Positions 1 through 6,978 of a stretch of DNA of 64,000 bases are shown here, one piece after another. The notes under the pieces are model-generated. The model made no database searches. It had not been told where the DNA came from and saw nothing but the letters and a program-made list of their open reading frames with translations. The stretch is from NCBI GenBank assembly GCA_963744305.1, contig CAVUTF010000026.1, positions 31,967 through 95,966 on the forward strand. Reading direction: 5' to 3'. Origin of the DNA: FEN-1219 sp963744305. GTDB taxonomy: Bacteria > Pseudomonadota > Gammaproteobacteria > Steroidobacterales > Rariloculaceae. Within the stretch, counting starts at the first letter, position 1; every line of letters starts with the position of its first letter. Both the position numbers and the translations under genes were made by a program.

Positions 1-505
1 GGGTACGTTGCGACGGCTCGCGTCACGCTCGCTTCGCGCAGCAGATGCAGCATCGGATAAGGCGAGCGGTTGCTGTAATTCTCTACGTCGTTCGGCGCGC
101 TTCCGGCAAATCGGTAATGCGGATGAAAGCTCGCGATCTGCAGCTCGCCGCCGAGATCCAAAGCCACGAGCGTGGCTTCTGCCTCATGCCAAGAACTGGT
201 TGTAGTCGCCGAAGTCATTGAGCACGCGCGGGTGGATCAACAAGCTGGTCTCGCAGAGCTGCGGATCCGCCGCGTGCAGATGCCGCAAGCTCTTCGTGCC
301 AACTCCTGCACCAGCCCGTCCGTCGATTGCTGCTCGCTGACCCTGTAGCGAATCTGCTCACGCGCGAACGGCAGCGGCTGCGAAGGGGCAGAGGCGCAAT
401 CCGATCACGGCCTTTGCGAGCCAGTGGCGCGTGGCGGCGATGACGTGTTCGGGGGAGTCTGGGAGCCGTGGGCAGCGTTTCCGGGGATTCGGCCCCGGAC
501 GTCAT
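1..505 (-). CDS. DUF1415 family protein, partial and frameshifted
   Basis: Conserved bacterial protein of unknown function. The minus strand shows the DUF1415 pattern in alternating frames: a start at 505, then WLAKAVIGLRLCPFA near 370-425, LLIHPRVLNDF near 215-245, and IASFHPHYRFAG plus YPMLHLLREASV near 10-150. At least three frame changes separate these blocks, while the blocks themselves are well preserved, so indel errors are likelier than decay. The gene continues beyond base 1. Its ATG overlaps the stop of the small basic gene upstream (ATGA), which suggests translational coupling. Confidence 0.7.
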
Positions 506-633
506 TGCGGACTGGGATCGGTGGGCACTCCCTTCTTGCGCGCTGCCTGTCGCGCCTGTTCTTCGGCGTTGCGCTTCTTCTGCGCGTCCTCTCGTCGACG
601 CTTGTCTTGCTTGTAGTTCGGAGTCTTGAACAT
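502..633 (-). CDS. Small basic protein, 43 aa
   Basis: Very basic short protein (starts MFKTPNYKQDKRRRE) rich in Lys, Arg and Glu, with no membrane segment; probably a long charged helix. The ATG at 633 was chosen because AAGGA sits about seven bases upstream; the longer in-frame ORF to 717 has no such support. Its stop overlaps the DUF1415 start. It resembles the other small Lys/Arg-rich protein at 1224-1478. Function unknown; a nucleic-acid-binding role is only a guess. Confidence 0.6.
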   Translation of the reverse strand: MFKTPNYKQDKRRREDAQKKRNAEEQARQAARKKGVPTDPSPQ

Positions 634-710
634 GGATTGTCCTTGTGCGGCAAAGCGGCAGCTTGGCTCATTTCGCAGCCAAGTAGCGAATCGGCGACCC
701 GGGAATACTG

Positions 711-941
711 AGCGCATGGTCCGGTTTCGATGTCGCGGATGCGCTAATAGTGGCGGCCTTGGCAGCCGGCGACCTCGTCATCACGGCGGATGTTTATCAC
801 CTGGCACGCCGCAATTTCATGGACGCACTGCGCTCGTCGGGCGAGATTACGCGCGGACCGGCGCCGCTCGACAAGACGGATATGCAAGCGTTCGCCGAGC
901 TCGACAAAGCCAGAAGTCCGTGCGTTAACGCACCGACCTAG
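711..941 (+). pseudogene. Remnant of a UPF0178 (YaiI/YqxD) protein
   Basis: One frame reads SGFDVADALIVAALAAGDLV then ITADV, followed directly by RRNFMDALRSSG and a DKTDMQAFAELDKA tail. These match the second half of YaiI/YqxD proteins (GFDVADN...AGDLVITADI and RDFMDTLRASG...RQAFA). The roughly 30-35 residues normally between the two blocks are missing, and there is no N-terminal half or start codon. This looks like a genuinely deleted gene rather than a sequencing error. Confidence 0.65.
916..937. promoter_or_regulatory. FNR-layout palindrome, site 1
   Basis: Best copy of the repeated site: a perfect 14-base palindrome GTGCG-TTAA-CGCAC at 920-933, flanked by GTC and GAC in the matching outer positions. 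It overlaps the end of the UPF0178 remnant and lies 52 bases before the DUF3562-like gene at 990. Confidence 0.65.
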
Positions 942-989
942 CCCTGCGCGTGCCCTCAGAATCAGGTGGCTACTCGTCAGGAGACATCC

Positions 990-1208
990 ATGACATCACT
1001 TTCACAACGCAGCGAGCATGCCCGACACGAGCGAGCGATCAGCTCGATGAGCGAACGTACGGGAACGTCGTTGGCGGAAGTCCGCGTTCTATTCGCACAG
1101 GAATTCGCAAGGCTCGAGCTCCGCGCAAAGGTTCGTTCCTATCTGTCCGTCCTCACGACATCGAGCGTGCGCGCAGGATTGCGCCGCAAGGGCAAGCCAC
1201 ACGCCTAA
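990..1208 (+). CDS. DUF3562-like small protein
   Basis: A 72-residue protein with the block HERAISSMSERTGTSLAEV followed by LFAQEFARLELRAKVRSYL, as in DUF3562 proteins of beta- and gammaproteobacteria. Function unknown. The ATG at 990 has AGGAGA six bases upstream (979-984), which decides it over the in-frame ATG at 966. A truncated paralog is at 12029-12178. Palindrome site 1 lies just upstream. Confidence 0.7.
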   Translation: MTSLSQRSEHARHERAISSMSERTGTSLAEVRVLFAQEFARLELRAKVRSYLSVLTTSSVRAGLRRKGKPHA

Positions 1209-1223
1209 CGGGAATTCGAAGAC

Positions 1224-1478
1224 CTAAGCTCCGGGCATCTTGTTCATCTTGCGGATGAACGCCGCGGCCGCAAGGGACGTCACGTTCGACTTTGCCGCAG
1301 GTTGAGCAACGGCGACGTTGGCGGAACTTGCGGACGGTGACGTGCCTTCCACTAGCGCGCGTTTCGCGCGGGCTTCAGCCTTGAGCACTGCGCGCTTCTG
1401 GTCTTTCGCCGCGCGTTTGTCTTTCTTCGCGAGCTCGCGCTTGCGCTTCGTTTGGTTGTTCAAATTGGATTTAGCCAT
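1224..1478 (-). CDS. Small Lys/Arg-rich protein
   Basis: An 84-residue protein beginning MAKSNLNNQTKRKRELAKK, with a strongly basic N-terminal half and an Ala/Ser-rich C-terminal half. No transmembrane segment. AAGGAGA lies nine bases before the ATG at 1478. Similar tiny basic proteins occur beside RNA-binding stress genes in proteobacteria. Here it is directly downstream of the RRM gene at 1569-1892 on the same strand, so the two may be co-transcribed. Function unknown. Confidence 0.65.
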   Translation of the reverse strand: MAKSNLNNQTKRKRELAKKDKRAAKDQKRAVLKAEARAKRALVEGTSPSASSANVAVAQPAAKSNVTSLAAAAFIRKMNKMPGA

Positions 1479-1568
1479 TCGTTGGGTCTCCTTATCGACG
1501 AATCGGAGTAGAGCAGCGCGCGCGGCGGACCAAGCCCGCCGCGGCGTAACGTATCAATTGCGAAGGGA

Positions 1569-1892
1569 TTAGTAGCGCCGGCCGTAGCCGCCAGCGTTAT
1601 CGCGCCGGTTGTCGCCACGGTCACCGCCACCGCCGCCACTCGAGCTTTTCGGCTTGGCTTCGCTGACTTTGATCTGGCGGCCTTCGAGCGTGGCGCCATT
1701 CATGGCCTGGGTGGCCGCTTGCGCCTCTTGATCCGACGACATCTCGATGAAGGCGAAGCCCTTGCTTTGGCCCGTATCGCGATCGGTGATCAAGCTGACC
1801 GAATCGACGGTCCCGCTCGCGGCGAATGCCTCGCGAAGCGAAGCGTCGGTGGCCGAATACGGTAAATTGCCGACGTAAAGTTTTCTGCCCAT
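1569..1892 (-). CDS. RRM-domain RNA-binding protein 1
   Basis: A 107-residue single-RRM protein. RNP-2 is KLYVGNLP at residues 4-11, and RNP-1 is KGFAFIEM near residue 45. The C-terminus is a Gly/Arg/Asp-rich tail ending GGYGRRY, as in bacterial cold-inducible RRM proteins, which bind single-stranded RNA and modulate mRNA folding or decay. A near-perfect TAGGAGGT precedes the ATG. One of three RRM genes within 3.5 kb. Confidence 0.9.
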   Translation of the reverse strand: MGRKLYVGNLPYSATDASLREAFAASGTVDSVSLITDRDTGQSKGFAFIEMSSDQEAQAATQAMNGATLEGRQIKVSEAKPKSSSGGGGGDRGDNRRDNAGGYGRRY

Positions 1893-2416
1893 GGTTACCT
1901 CCTAAAGGTAGCGTTCGCTAGCAAGAGGATGTAGGCACCATGCCTGCAGGCTGGATGGAAGCGATCGGTGGGACGCGATCAGTATACGCCGGTTGCCGGA
2001 TGGACCACGGTTTATTTTTTGGGGAAGGCTCTATCGCTGGCGGCGCCGCGCATGAAGTGACCCGACGTGAAGATAAGCTCGTGTGCCGGTAGGCTCTGCG
2101 GGAACTTCGCGCGGTCCATGTGCGCTGGCGTACGGACCGCAGCAGCAGCGCGGAGGATAATCTCTCAGGTGAACGGTTGAAACAGCGACGGTCAGTTAGT
2201 GCCTGTACACTCTCGCCGTCCTCGCAGATTCATTTGTTGCGCCTTCGCCGAGGGCCATTCAGGCGGCACCACCTCGAGATCGTTTTCGATCCGGGCGCGC
2301 ATCACGGACCGCCAACTACGGAGTTAGCGTAATCCGGAAGGAAGGCACTGTCGGGCACTCGCGCTCGCTATCGTCGCGCGTAGCGCGCCACGAAACCCAG
2401 AAGGAGACTGCGTAAA
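1893..2416. other. Intergenic region between divergent genes
   Basis: No convincing gene. It holds the promoters of RRM protein 1 (minus) and the 89-residue gene at 2417 (plus), and palindrome site 2 at 2116-2137. The ORF at 2120-2332 has no ribosome binding site or recognisable family and is judged spurious. Confidence 0.4.
2116..2137. promoter_or_regulatory. FNR-layout palindrome, site 2
   Basis: GTGCG-CTGG-CGTAC core at 2120-2133 followed by G and GAC; the left outer GTC is not kept. It lies 224 bases upstream of RRM protein 1 and 279 bases upstream of the gene at 2417. Confidence 0.5.
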
Positions 2417-2686
2417 ATGTTTGCCTTCACCGACGCCGAGAGGACGTACTTCCAGGAAATGCGAGCGATCGCCAAAGACGAACGAGGCCAGGAAGTCCTG
2501 GTAGGCCTGACTTACGAAGAGACGGATTTCTATTTGGCATACGGCCGAATACTCGGACAGCCAAAACGTGCTAGTCGTGCAGATCGCCAGGTCTATCTAC
2601 GCCTGCACGACCGACATGAACGTATGCGCCTGGACGTCGTGGGCACCGAAATCTACTTGCGCAAAGAAGATCCTCGGCGCCACTGA
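2417..2686 (+). CDS. Conserved-looking small protein, 89 aa
   Basis: Not assigned to a family. Mixed-charge soluble protein beginning MFAFTDAERTYFQEM with a block LVGLTYEETDFYLAYGR; likely alpha-helical. GAAGGAGA precedes the ATG by about ten bases. Directly after the stop comes a terminator-like hairpin, which supports it being a complete transcription unit. Confidence 0.55.
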   Translation: MFAFTDAERTYFQEMRAIAKDERGQEVLVGLTYEETDFYLAYGRILGQPKRASRADRQVYLRLHDRHERMRLDVVGTEIYLRKEDPRRH

Positions 2687-2713
2687 TAAAAAGAAACCCC
2701 GCCGAAGCGGGGT
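2687..2713 (+). terminator. Terminator-like hairpin after the 2417 gene
   Basis: An A-rich tract is followed by a 7-bp stem ACCCCGC / GCGGGGT with a CGAA loop (2696-2713). The 3' side lacks a clean T-run. Nearly the same element, including the A-tract and the trailing GTCTC-ATC, recurs on the minus strand at 3081-3115. Confidence 0.5.
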
Positions 2714-2723
2714 CTCGATCGAA

Positions 2724-2780
2724 AGTGTGGGTACACTCTCGGGGAGGCCTCTCGTCCGTCAGTGAGGACGGAAGAGAGGC
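2724..2780. other. Two further hairpins, possible structured RNA
   Basis: A short stem AGTGT/ACACT with loop GGGT lies at 2724-2737. A long two-part hairpin follows at 2747-2780: GCCTCTC pairs with GAGAGGC, and inside it TCCGTC pairs with GACGGA around loop AGTGAG. Together with the preceding hairpin this makes three stems in 95 bases. No ORF explains them. The remaining 2781-3041 shows nothing recognisable. Confidence 0.4.
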
Positions 2781-3041
2781 GCATAGCATATCGCCCTTGC
2801 TGCCGGAACTATGTTCGGTACCGCAATCCGGCTTAGGCAAGGCGTAACATGTAAGGAGAAGCGGCGCCTCGCGCAGCTAATGCATTCGGTACGCGACGGC
2901 GCCGGTGCCGCCAGGGGAAGAGTTCTCGTTGTACATCCGTGCCTACTGGCCGGAGTCGGCGATCACCGAGGGCAGGTGGAGACCACCTCCGGTGGCACTG
3001 ACGCCCTGAAACACGGCGTGCTGTTCCGACGCATCCCGCCG

Positions 3042-3398
3042 CTATCCGAGCGTTGAGCTCCGCCTAAATCTAGACGGCACTGATTGAGACTCCGCTTCGG
3101 CGGCGTTTCTTTTCCATCCAGCCGCCGGACGATAGCGGCCAAACTCTCGGCCACTCTCAGTCGCCGTTGTCACCGTGAGCTGACGACCCTCGTACTGCTC
3201 GCCATGCATCTGGCCGATCAGGTGCACCGCGCCTTCGTCAGTCGCCATCACCACGTAAGCCGAGCCGAGGCTGCGACCGTTGGCGCGATCAGTGATCAGC
3301 TTCACCGAAATCACCTTACCGTATTCTGCAAACCTCGCCGCCAAAGCTGGCTCCGTCGCGAAGTTCGGCAGGTTGCCGACATAGACTGTTCTGCTCAT
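3042..3398 (-). CDS. RRM-domain RNA-binding protein 2
   Basis: Single-RRM protein: RNP-2 TVYVGNLP at residues 4-11; the RNP-1 region (SLGSAYVVM) lacks the usual aromatic Phe at one position. AAGGAGACGTCC precedes the ATG. The RRM ends near residue 85. The last 30 residues read straight through the repeated hairpin at 3081-3115, so the natural stop has probably been lost to a frameshift and the true protein is likely shorter, about 90 residues. Confidence 0.85.
   Translation of the reverse strand: MSRTVYVGNLPNFATEPALAARFAEYGKVISVKLITDRANGRSLGSAYVVMATDEGAVHLIGQMHGEQYEGRQLTVTTATESGREFGRYRPAAGWKRNAAEAESQSVPSRFRRSSTLG
3081..3115. repeat. Second copy of the A-tract hairpin element
   Basis: Read on the minus strand this is a close copy of 2687-2720 in inverted orientation: A-tract, stem around CGAA, then GTCTCAATC. 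Read on the plus strand the hairpin is followed by TTTCTTTT and would work as an intrinsic terminator. It lies inside the reading frame of RRM protein 2. Confidence 0.45.
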
Positions 3399-3716
3399 TG
3401 GACGTCTCCTTGTCAGCGCGGTGGCAACGAACCAGCGGATCGGCTGGTCCCTTGCAGTGTAGCTGACGATTGGGGGCGACAGTTCTACTTCTCGCCACTG
3501 TCAAAGACGGACGTCCGGACTGCGGAATTGTGCCGGCTACACCGAGCTCAAGGCGCGCGTCGGCGGATCGCCTCGGGTATAGCAGGGTGCTTATACCGGA
3601 TCGACTCGAGCGCGAAGGCTATTGATCTGGACTTGCTGCGATACCGAGCAAGCAGCAGACTCGGATCGACTACCGACGAAGCGTTGCAGATCCCGCCCGA
3701 GGAGCTCGACGACCGG
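3399..3716. other. Intergenic region with no recognised gene
   Basis: Upstream region of RRM protein 2. Long plus-strand ORFs crossing it are shadows without start signals. No copy of the palindromic site was found here. Confidence 0.3.
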
Positions 3717-3815
3717 CTAGACTGTCAATCGCCGGCCGGACGAATAGACCGTAACCTCGTCGCTCTTGAGCGTTTCCACGATCTTGTCGAACTCGGGGTC
3801 TACGTGATTTGGCAT
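3717..3815 (-). CDS. Possible 32-residue peptide
   Basis: A short ORF with a balanced, protein-like composition, beginning MPNHVDPEFDKIVETLK and ending SSGRRLTV. The ribosome binding site is weak. It is divergent from the gene at 3851. It may be a small protein or a coincidence; no family recognised. Confidence 0.25.
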   Translation of the reverse strand: MPNHVDPEFDKIVETLKSDEVTVYSSGRRLTV

Positions 3816-3850
3816 CCCGGCAAGGCGCGACAAACCCACTAGGAGGCTCA

Positions 3851-4504
3851 GTGGCTACTCAGCAGATTGAAACCCTTCGCCAGCGCGTGCAAGCGCTCGG
3901 CTGCAAGCTGATCCTCGACTTAAGCGACGACGAGGAGAATATGGGAATCCTCGACCCGAGGATTGGCAAGCTCGTGATCGTCCGCGGCGACGCCGAAGAG
4001 CTCGATACGTGGCTCGTCGATCGCGAGACCGGCGCCGCCGATGCGAAGAAAATAGAGGCTCAGGCCGACGACGATCGCCTCAACGAAATCAGTGTTCGCC
4101 TTGAAGGCATTCGCGCAACGCTGCGCACGCTGCAAGTCGAACACACGGGGGGTGACATCGGCGCCATCCTGCCACTGCTCGAACGCGACGTCGACGCGGT
4201 GTTTGGCTTCCTGGCGCTCGGCAAGCCCCAGATCTCGGCTGTCGCGCTGCTCAAGCAGCTCGAGGAAAAATCCGAAGCGGTGCCGCTCGAAGACGTTCTC
4301 AAGTACCTCTCGGCCTGCAACTTCGACGTGATGCAAGTCGGCGCGATCAACGAAAACTCGTCGCGTCAGGACGAATGGACAGTGTCACACAACTGGACAG
4401 AAAAGGGCGTGCGGTATCAATGGGCCGAGCAGAAGCTGATTTCGTCGCTCCGTCTGCCTTCACGAGCATCTGCGCTCGCCACGCTGCCCGAGAACTCGTC
4501 GTGA
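3851..4504 (+). CDS. Hypothetical protein, 217 aa
   Basis: No family recognised. Soluble and acidic, with an N-terminal helix (TQQIETLRQRVQALG), a central coiled-coil-like stretch (DDDRLNEISVRLEGIRATL) and no membrane segment. The GTG at 3851 was chosen because AGGAGG lies at 3841-3846; upstream in-frame codons have no ribosome binding site. It stands alone between intergenic regions. Confidence 0.6.
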   Translation: MATQQIETLRQRVQALGCKLILDLSDDEENMGILDPRIGKLVIVRGDAEELDTWLVDRETGAADAKKIEAQADDDRLNEISVRLEGIRATLRTLQVEHTGGDIGAILPLLERDVDAVFGFLALGKPQISAVALLKQLEEKSEAVPLEDVLKYLSACNFDVMQVGAINENSSRQDEWTVSHNWTEKGVRYQWAEQKLISSLRLPSRASALATLPENSS

Positions 4505-4598
4505 TTAACTGCCAATAGATTCGCCGTGAATTGAGCGCGGCAACTTGCGAAAACTCGCGGACTCACTAGATTCGACGGAAAGAGCGCGATAACTCGAA

Positions 4599-4620
4599 GT
4601 CTGTGCGTTAGCACACCGAC
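4599..4620. promoter_or_regulatory. FNR-layout palindrome, site 3
   Basis: GTC-T-GTGCG-TTAG then CACAC-C-GAC: both outer triplets are kept and one position of the right half differs. It lies 165 bases upstream of RRM protein 3. Confidence 0.6.
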
Positions 4621-4785
4621 CGAAGGCGGCACCGCGTCGCACGATGGCGTTCATGCACATTCTTCCCAGGACACTCCGGAAACCGCATCCCATGAGCGGG
4701 AGATACGCTCCTTGAGCGCCCGCTGTGCACTCCCGCCGGCTGAGGGCAAAGGTGCATACGGGTCCCTCCACGAAAAGGAATAGCC

Positions 4786-5049
4786 GTGAGCAGGACGCTT
4801 TACATCAGCAATTTGCCCCTCTCTGCCACGGAAGAGTCGCTTGTCGTGCAGTTCGGCCGATTTGGCACGGTAGTTTCGGTCAGGATCGCGCGCGATCCGG
4901 CTACGGGCCGCAGCATGGGACGCGGCTTCATCCAGATGATGACGGGCGGCGACGCACAGAACGCAATGAATGGATTGAACTTGACCAACTACGACGGGCG
5001 GCTGATTTCGGTCGACAAGGCGGTCGTTTTGGCGCAATCCGTTGGCTGA
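4786..5049 (+). CDS. RRM-domain RNA-binding protein 3
   Basis: An 87-residue single-RRM protein with RNP-2 TLYISNLP at residues 4-11 and RNP-1 MGRGFIQM near residue 45; no Gly-rich tail. It starts with GTG at 4786, with AAGGAA five bases upstream. Likely a small stress-related RNA chaperone like its two neighbours. Palindrome site 3 lies in its upstream region. Confidence 0.88.
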   Translation: MSRTLYISNLPLSATEESLVVQFGRFGTVVSVRIARDPATGRSMGRGFIQMMTGGDAQNAMNGLNLTNYDGRLISVDKAVVLAQSVG

Positions 5050-5093
5050 TGCCGATGCGCTCGACCGAACGAGTTCTTCACTAATCACTCGGC

Positions 5094-5429
5094 GTGCCTT
5101 TGGGCCCGTCGACAGCGGGGGCACCTAGCGACACCACGTATGACCGCGGTTGGCGCTGCGAGCAGGGATACCGCGAGCTCGAAGGGGAATGCATCGCCGT
5201 GCGAGTGCCGGCAAGCGCTTTCCCAGCGGACTCTTCGTTCGGCTCCGGGTGGAAATGTCGGCACGGCTACCGCCAGATCGACGACGGCTGCGTCGCGATG
5301 GTCGTTCCGGAGAACGGGGTGCTCGACTCGCTCGCGGACCACACCACTCGGGAAATGATTGGGCGTGCAACGACGGGCACCTACAGGCTCGTGGATGACT
5401 GCGTGACCAACCACCCGTCGCGCCGTTGA
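5094..5429 (+). CDS. Protein with two Cys-containing GW repeats
   Basis: Two tandem modules are visible: GWRCEQGYRELEGECIAVRVP and, about 40 residues later, GWKCRHGYRQIDDGCVAMVVP. Each has the pattern GW-x-C-x2-GYR-x5-C-x-A-x2-VP with two Cys, probably one disulfide per module. Such modules occur in secreted proteins, yet no signal peptide is seen here. The true start may lie in another frame upstream, or this may be a truncated C-terminal part. The GTG start at 5094 is uncertain. Confidence 0.5.
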   Translation: MPLGPSTAGAPSDTTYDRGWRCEQGYRELEGECIAVRVPASAFPADSSFGSGWKCRHGYRQIDDGCVAMVVPENGVLDSLADHTTREMIGRATTGTYRLVDDCVTNHPSRR

Positions 5430-5806
5430 AAACAAATCGCACACGGCCGCGGGTTTTCGTGCCCTTGGCATGCGGCCTCAGCTCGAGGGCGCGCAAGCTA
5501 TTTCTCGATCGGCCGGAGACTTTTGCCAATATCAACACACGCGGAGACTTGGCCGTCATCGAGGCAGAACGAGCGAGACTTCGCTCCTAGCGTTACGCTC
5601 GCCTTCGGCACGTCCCATTTTCGCCGCGACGACGTCCGCGACCAATGCGGCGCCGCAGTCCTGTGTGTGGTGGCGTACCGACAGTGATGCGCCGCGGGAG
5701 GACAATCCCCACAAGGTAAGAAACCAATGATCAAGAACTCACTAAGAAGCCATGTCGCAGCGACTGCTGATAAGAGGCTGCGCGGCTTCAGTCCCAGGAG
5801 GACTTC
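5430..5806. other. Intergenic region upstream of the secreted protein
   Basis: No gene seen. It contains palindrome site 4 at 5661-5682 and ends with the AGGAGG of the 5807 gene. Confidence 0.35.
5661..5682. promoter_or_regulatory. FNR-layout palindrome, site 4
   Basis: GTGTG-GTGG-CGTAC core followed by C and GAC. The right half fits well, the left half has one change. It lies 124 bases before the secreted protein gene at 5807. Confidence 0.45.
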
Positions 5807-6226
5807 ATGAAACCGATTCTTCTAGTGTCTACAGCGTTCCTCGCGGCGAGCGCGGCGTTTGCGTACAAGCCTGCAGTGGAGCAAGAGTTTAGCAAGCTCG
5901 CTTCTACGGGCTGCAGTGATAGCAATGCGGATTTCATCGTTCGCGGCATGGTCAGTAATGCCAACGAAAACACGGTAGTGCTGTCAGACCCGAAGGACGC
6001 GCGGAGCACCATCTCCCTAACGCTTCCCGGCCGCGGCCCGTTCAACCGTGCTAAGGGCTGGTTCGGCGAGAACAAATACGAGACGAGCGACCAGCTCCTC
6101 AACGCGGTCCGCGCCGCGGGCACGCCTGTGGTGGTGACTTTGAAATGCAAGGGCAACGGAACTCCGATTGCTCGCCAAATTACCTACGAGAACGCAGACG
6201 GAACGAACTCCTCTATCTCCTACTGA
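5807..6226 (+). CDS. Secreted hypothetical protein, 139 aa
   Basis: Signal peptide MKPILLVSTAFLAASAAFAY, then a soluble domain with two Cys (SKLASTGCSDSNA and VTLKCKGN) and a beta-rich look (VVLSDPKDARSTISLTLP). Family not recognised. AGGAGG at 5796-5801 precedes the ATG by five bases. Probably periplasmic. Confidence 0.65.
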   Translation: MKPILLVSTAFLAASAAFAYKPAVEQEFSKLASTGCSDSNADFIVRGMVSNANENTVVLSDPKDARSTISLTLPGRGPFNRAKGWFGENKYETSDQLLNAVRAAGTPVVVTLKCKGNGTPIARQITYENADGTNSSISY

Positions 6227-6330
6227 AGCCCGGGGATTTCTGCCGGCCGATGCGCCAGCGCGGCCGGCACTGCGCCTGGAATGGGAACAGTGAACAGGAC
6301 ACTTGCTGTCCAATACCAAGGAGACCGACG

Positions 6331-6651
6331 ATGAATCAGCGGACAAGCGAGCTAAACGAGGCTAGCGGAACGATGGCTCACGATATCCAGACGGTTGTCG
6401 CGGCTGGGAAAGACGGGCTCGAGCCTGCCGCCCACGCCTCGGGCGCAGACGATGCGATAGTGGGGAACAATCTTAACGACAAGTTGAGCAGCGCGAAGGC
6501 GAGCCTAAGCGACGCGGCGCGGCCGGCCGTTGACGAAGCGACGCGAGCGGCCCGCGCAGCCGACGGGTACGTGCGCAGCAAGCCGTGGACGGTGATCGGT
6601 ATTGCGGCTGCCGTTGGCGCATTCGTTGGTTTTCTGACCGGGAAGCGCTGA
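6331..6651 (+). CDS. DUF883 (ElaB/YqjD-like) membrane-anchored protein
   Basis: A 106-residue protein: an amphipathic, Ala/Asp-rich helical region, then the family signature YVRSKPWTVIGIAAAVGAFV and a C-terminal GFLTGKR, giving one C-terminal membrane helix. ElaB/YqjD proteins anchor in the inner membrane and bind stationary-phase ribosomes. AAGGAG at 6319-6324 fixes the ATG at 6331 over the long upstream in-frame extension. Confidence 0.8.
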   Translation: MNQRTSELNEASGTMAHDIQTVVAAGKDGLEPAAHASGADDAIVGNNLNDKLSSAKASLSDAARPAVDEATRAARAADGYVRSKPWTVIGIAAAVGAFVGFLTGKR

Positions 6652-6978
6652 CTGCATCGTCCCGCCTCATGAGTCGTCGCGTCGTTCCGCGCGTCGATCT
6701 CGACTGGCGTCGTACGGGACGCCGACATCGTCGAGGTTCGTAGCTGGCTGCGCCCAATCGTGCGCGCGATCCGCAGAGCTCGCTCTGCGCCGGCGAGCGA
6801 GATGCCGGCGGGCCGCCGTGATCCTCGATCGCATACGGATCGTCATTCGGCACCGATCAAGGTCACGCCTTCCGAAAGCCACACGACAAGGTTCATTTTC
6901 TTCGGCTCCCGCATTTGCCCAACGCTAGACTACGCGCGAGCCTCCGACAGATTCTGTACGCTGCCGCACCCAACATGT
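6652..6978. other. Intergenic region, no gene recognised
   Basis: Lies between two genes that converge on it (DUF883 on plus, antiporter on minus). ORFs here are shadows. It holds palindrome site 5, the only copy not clearly upstream of a gene. Confidence 0.35.
6952..6973. promoter_or_regulatory. FNR-layout palindrome, site 5
   Basis: GTACG-CTGC-CGCAC core with TTCT before and C-CAA after. It sits just past the end of the antiporter gene, so it may be a relic or may serve an unseen transcript. Confidence 0.4.

Noticed and set aside
2811..3056. 81-codon ORF in the hairpin region
   Set aside because: No ribosome binding site, no family likeness, and it overlaps the end of RRM protein 2.
3084..3842. 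252-codon plus-strand ORF
   Set aside because: It lies opposite RRM protein 2, has no ribosome binding site and no recognisable domain.
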